Shown one piece after another: positions 62,369-64,000 of a stretch of DNA of 64,000 nt. Origin of the DNA: an uncultured Acidobacteriaceae bacterium (GTDB lineage: Bacteria > Acidobacteriota > Terriglobia > Terriglobales > Acidobacteriaceae); assembly GCA_937879855.1 (NCBI GenBank), contig CALFMO010000035.1:1-64000 (forward strand). The letters are read 5' to 3'. Position numbers and translations under genes: made by a program. Position 1 is the stretch's first letter, and the number at the start of each line of letters is the position of its first letter. Under the pieces are notes generated by a model. That model was not told the DNA's origin and made no database searches. It worked only from the letters and a program-made list of their open reading frames with translations.

Positions 62369-62792
62369 GATGCCCGTCGATATCCGGGTGATTAATCTCC
62401 CATGGAGGACCAAGTCCTGCCGCCACCTCGGCTTGCGAGGACAAGGCCTCCGACGCACGATTGGAGTGACGGACGCACACTATCTGTTACGATCCTGGCG
62501 CCGAAAAAGTTCCGCTTCAGCAGGAAGCAGGAGAAGAAGATAGAAGTGCTCGAGACCCGTTACGCGTGGGAGTGATAGTTTACTGCCCCGGAACTGTACA
62601 TTATAGCCCCGCAACCCCTGGGTTTTGCACTACAGATTTCGTATACGCCCGGGCAACTCGGGGCGCTCCCGCCAGGTTCTAACGTAGACGGTTGCGCTGT
62701 TTTAATTGGTTCACCGGGCACGACTTAACCTTGCTTTCAAACGACAAACAGGCCTAAAATAGGCAGACCAGTTGTTGGCAGGAGTCCCTCTC
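62369..62792. other. Divergent promoter region, adaptor versus GWxTD gene
   Basis: About 420 bases, no gene. CATTATAG (62599-62606) and other AT-rich blocks could be -10 elements but cannot be assigned. Confidence 0.35.
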
Positions 62793-64000
62793 ATGTTCCG
62801 GGTAGTTTCTTTTCAAGCTGTTCTTCGAATTCTGTTCGTATGTGTGGGCCTTTTGGCTTCTGGCGCAGTCGCCCAAGACCAGTCGGCCCAGAAGCCTGCC
62901 GACAAACCAGCCAACGACGCTACCAGTTCCACACCGGCACAGCCTGCGTCGGAACCGTCCACCGCGCAAACGCAGCCGGCGCAGGAAAAGCCCGCGCCCG
63001 AGGCCACCGATCCTCTCAAGCGTCCTGCCGATGCGAAACAGAGAAAGAAGAATGAGCGGGCTCTGAAACAGGAATTGAGCCGTCCTTACAAGAAGTGGCT
63101 GGAAGAGGACGTCGTCTGGATCATCACCGACGAAGAGCGGGCAGCTTTCAAGCAACTCTCGAACGATGAGGAGCGCGATAATTTTATTGAGGCCTTCTGG
63201 CAACGCCGCGACCCCACTCCCGACACCGAAGAAAATGAATATAAGGAAGAGCACTACCAGCGCATCGCGTACGCTAACGAGCATTTCGCAGCTGGAGTGC
63301 CGGGATGGAAGACCGATCGCGGACGCATGTACATTGTTTTTGGCAAGCCCGATGAAATCGAGTCGCATCCCTCGGGCGGAAGTTATGAGCGTCCCATCGA
63401 GGAGGGTGGCGGCGAAACCTCGACCTTCCCCTTTGAAGATTGGCGGTACCGCTATCTTGAGGGTATTGGGCAGGAAGTGATAATCGAGTTCGTCGATACG
63501 TGCATGTGCGGCGAGTACCACATGACCATGGATCGCTCCGAAAAAGACGCTCTGCTCATGACGCCGAACGCGGGACTCACACTCTACGAACAGATGGGAA
63601 TGGCGAGTAAAGGACAGCGTTTCACCGGCACCGGAATTGAACGACTGGGCCAGGGGCCGAACAGTTCCGAGTTGCAGACCAAGGAATTCGATCGCCTCGA
63701 GCAATTTGCCAAACTACAGGCGGCTCCGAAAGTGAAGTTCGCGGATCTCGAAGAAGAAGTCAACTCGAAGGTGATCCTCAATCCGATGCCCTTTGATGTG
63801 CGCGCCGACTTCGTGAAGGTCACCAGCGACACCGTGCTCGTGCCCATCGCCATTCAGATGAAGAACCGCGACATCACCTTTGTCAACAAGGACGGCGTTC
63901 AGCGCGGGACGGTTAACATCTTCGGTCGCTTGACCACGCTGACGGGCAAAGTTGTGCAGACGTTCGAAGACACGGTGCAGGTGGATGTTCCCGCGGAGTT
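62793..64000 (+). CDS. GWxTD-domain exported protein (3' end outside window)
   Basis: At least 402 aa, ATG 62793 with AGGAG 8 bases upstream. Signal peptide (LRILFVCVGLLASGAVAQ), a Pro/Ala-rich linker (25-70), and a domain with WLEEDVVWIITDEERAAF, FWQRRDPTPDTEENEYKEEH, then GWKTDRGRMYIVFGKPDE, the motif that names the GWxTD family typical of Acidobacteriota. A beta-sandwich-like part follows and the frame is open at the edge. Confidence 0.9.
   Translation, partial: MFRVVSFQAVLRILFVCVGLLASGAVAQDQSAQKPADKPANDATSSTPAQPASEPSTAQTQPAQEKPAPEATDPLKRPADAKQRKKNERALKQELSRPYKKWLEEDVVWIITDEERAAFKQLSNDEERDNFIEAFWQRRDPTPDTEENEYKEEHYQRIAYANEHFAAGVPGWKTDRGRMYIVFGKPDEIESHPSGGSYERPIEEGGGETSTFPFEDWRYRYLEGIGQEVIIEFVDTCMCGEYHMTMDRSEKDALLMTPNAGLTLYEQMGMASKGQRFTGTGIERLGQGPNSSELQTKEFDRLEQFAKLQAAPKVKFADLEEEVNSKVILNPMPFDVRADFVKVTSDTVLVPIAIQMKNRDITFVNKDGVQRGTVNIFGRLTTLTGKVVQTFEDTVQVDVPAE

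Overview
The window looks like an Acidobacteriota chromosome carrying two integrated mobile elements. Reasons: a GWxTD-domain protein at the right edge, the layout of the cell wall and division (dcw) cluster, frequent TTG/GTG starts with good Shine-Dalgarno (SD) sequences, and long palindromic intergenic repeats. Product names come from recognising motifs and family-like sequence by reading; no database search was run.

Layout. (1) About 1-15.2 kb is a mobilizable element, IME-1. It holds an IS21-like end that cuts an Hsp70-like gene, a membrane protein, an ArdC-type antirestriction protein behind a long leader hairpin, and a minus-strand operon encoding ubiquitin-like protein, E2, JAB-E1 fusion and TIR protein. 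A mobilization and integration module follows: RHH regulator, MobC-like protein, coupling protein, MobF relaxase/helicase, excisionase and tyrosine integrase. It ends against the 3' side of an initiator tRNA-fMet gene. (2) 15.2-29.1 kb is a second element, IME-2, bounded by a 41-bp direct repeat of the 5' half of that tRNA. It carries its own integrase and a striking array (18.8-24.6 kb) in which nearly every small gene is separated from the next by one copy of a hairpin repeat family. One unit holds a nonsense-mutated tyrosine recombinase flanked by 23-bp inverted repeats of the same family. Further right are a DUF262/nucleotidyltransferase pair, a serine resolvase and a winged-helix protein that may be a replication initiator. 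(3) 29.1-39.3 kb is ordinary chromosome: Dps, a Rieske oxygenase, an NtrY/NtrX-like two-component operon with a solute-binding protein, and pckA. (4) 39.4-56.4 kb is the dcw cluster murE-murF-mraY-murD-ftsW-murG-murC, then four unrelated genes, then ftsQ-ftsA-ftsZ. Its spacers hold several families of long imperfect palindromes, and two palindromes lie in frame inside murF and murC. (5) 56.4-64 kb has a penicillin-binding transpeptidase behind a sigma-54-type promoter, a PAS-GAF-GGDEF diguanylate cyclase, an ABC ATPase with its membrane-fusion partner, and the start of a GWxTD protein.

How the parts work together. Both elements use the initiator tRNA as a landing site. The second replaced its 5' half and promoter, so the strong native tRNA promoter (TTGACG-17-TATGAT, 29102-29130) now points into the element and can transcribe its winged-helix operon. 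IME-1 has a relaxase and coupling protein but no mating-pore genes here, so it probably uses a helper conjugation system. Its cargo (ArdC, TIR, ubiquitin-like conjugation) fits anti-restriction and anti-phage roles. The best candidates for undescribed biology are the hairpin-separated gene array with its embedded recombinase and the ubiquitin-like operon coupled to a TIR gene.
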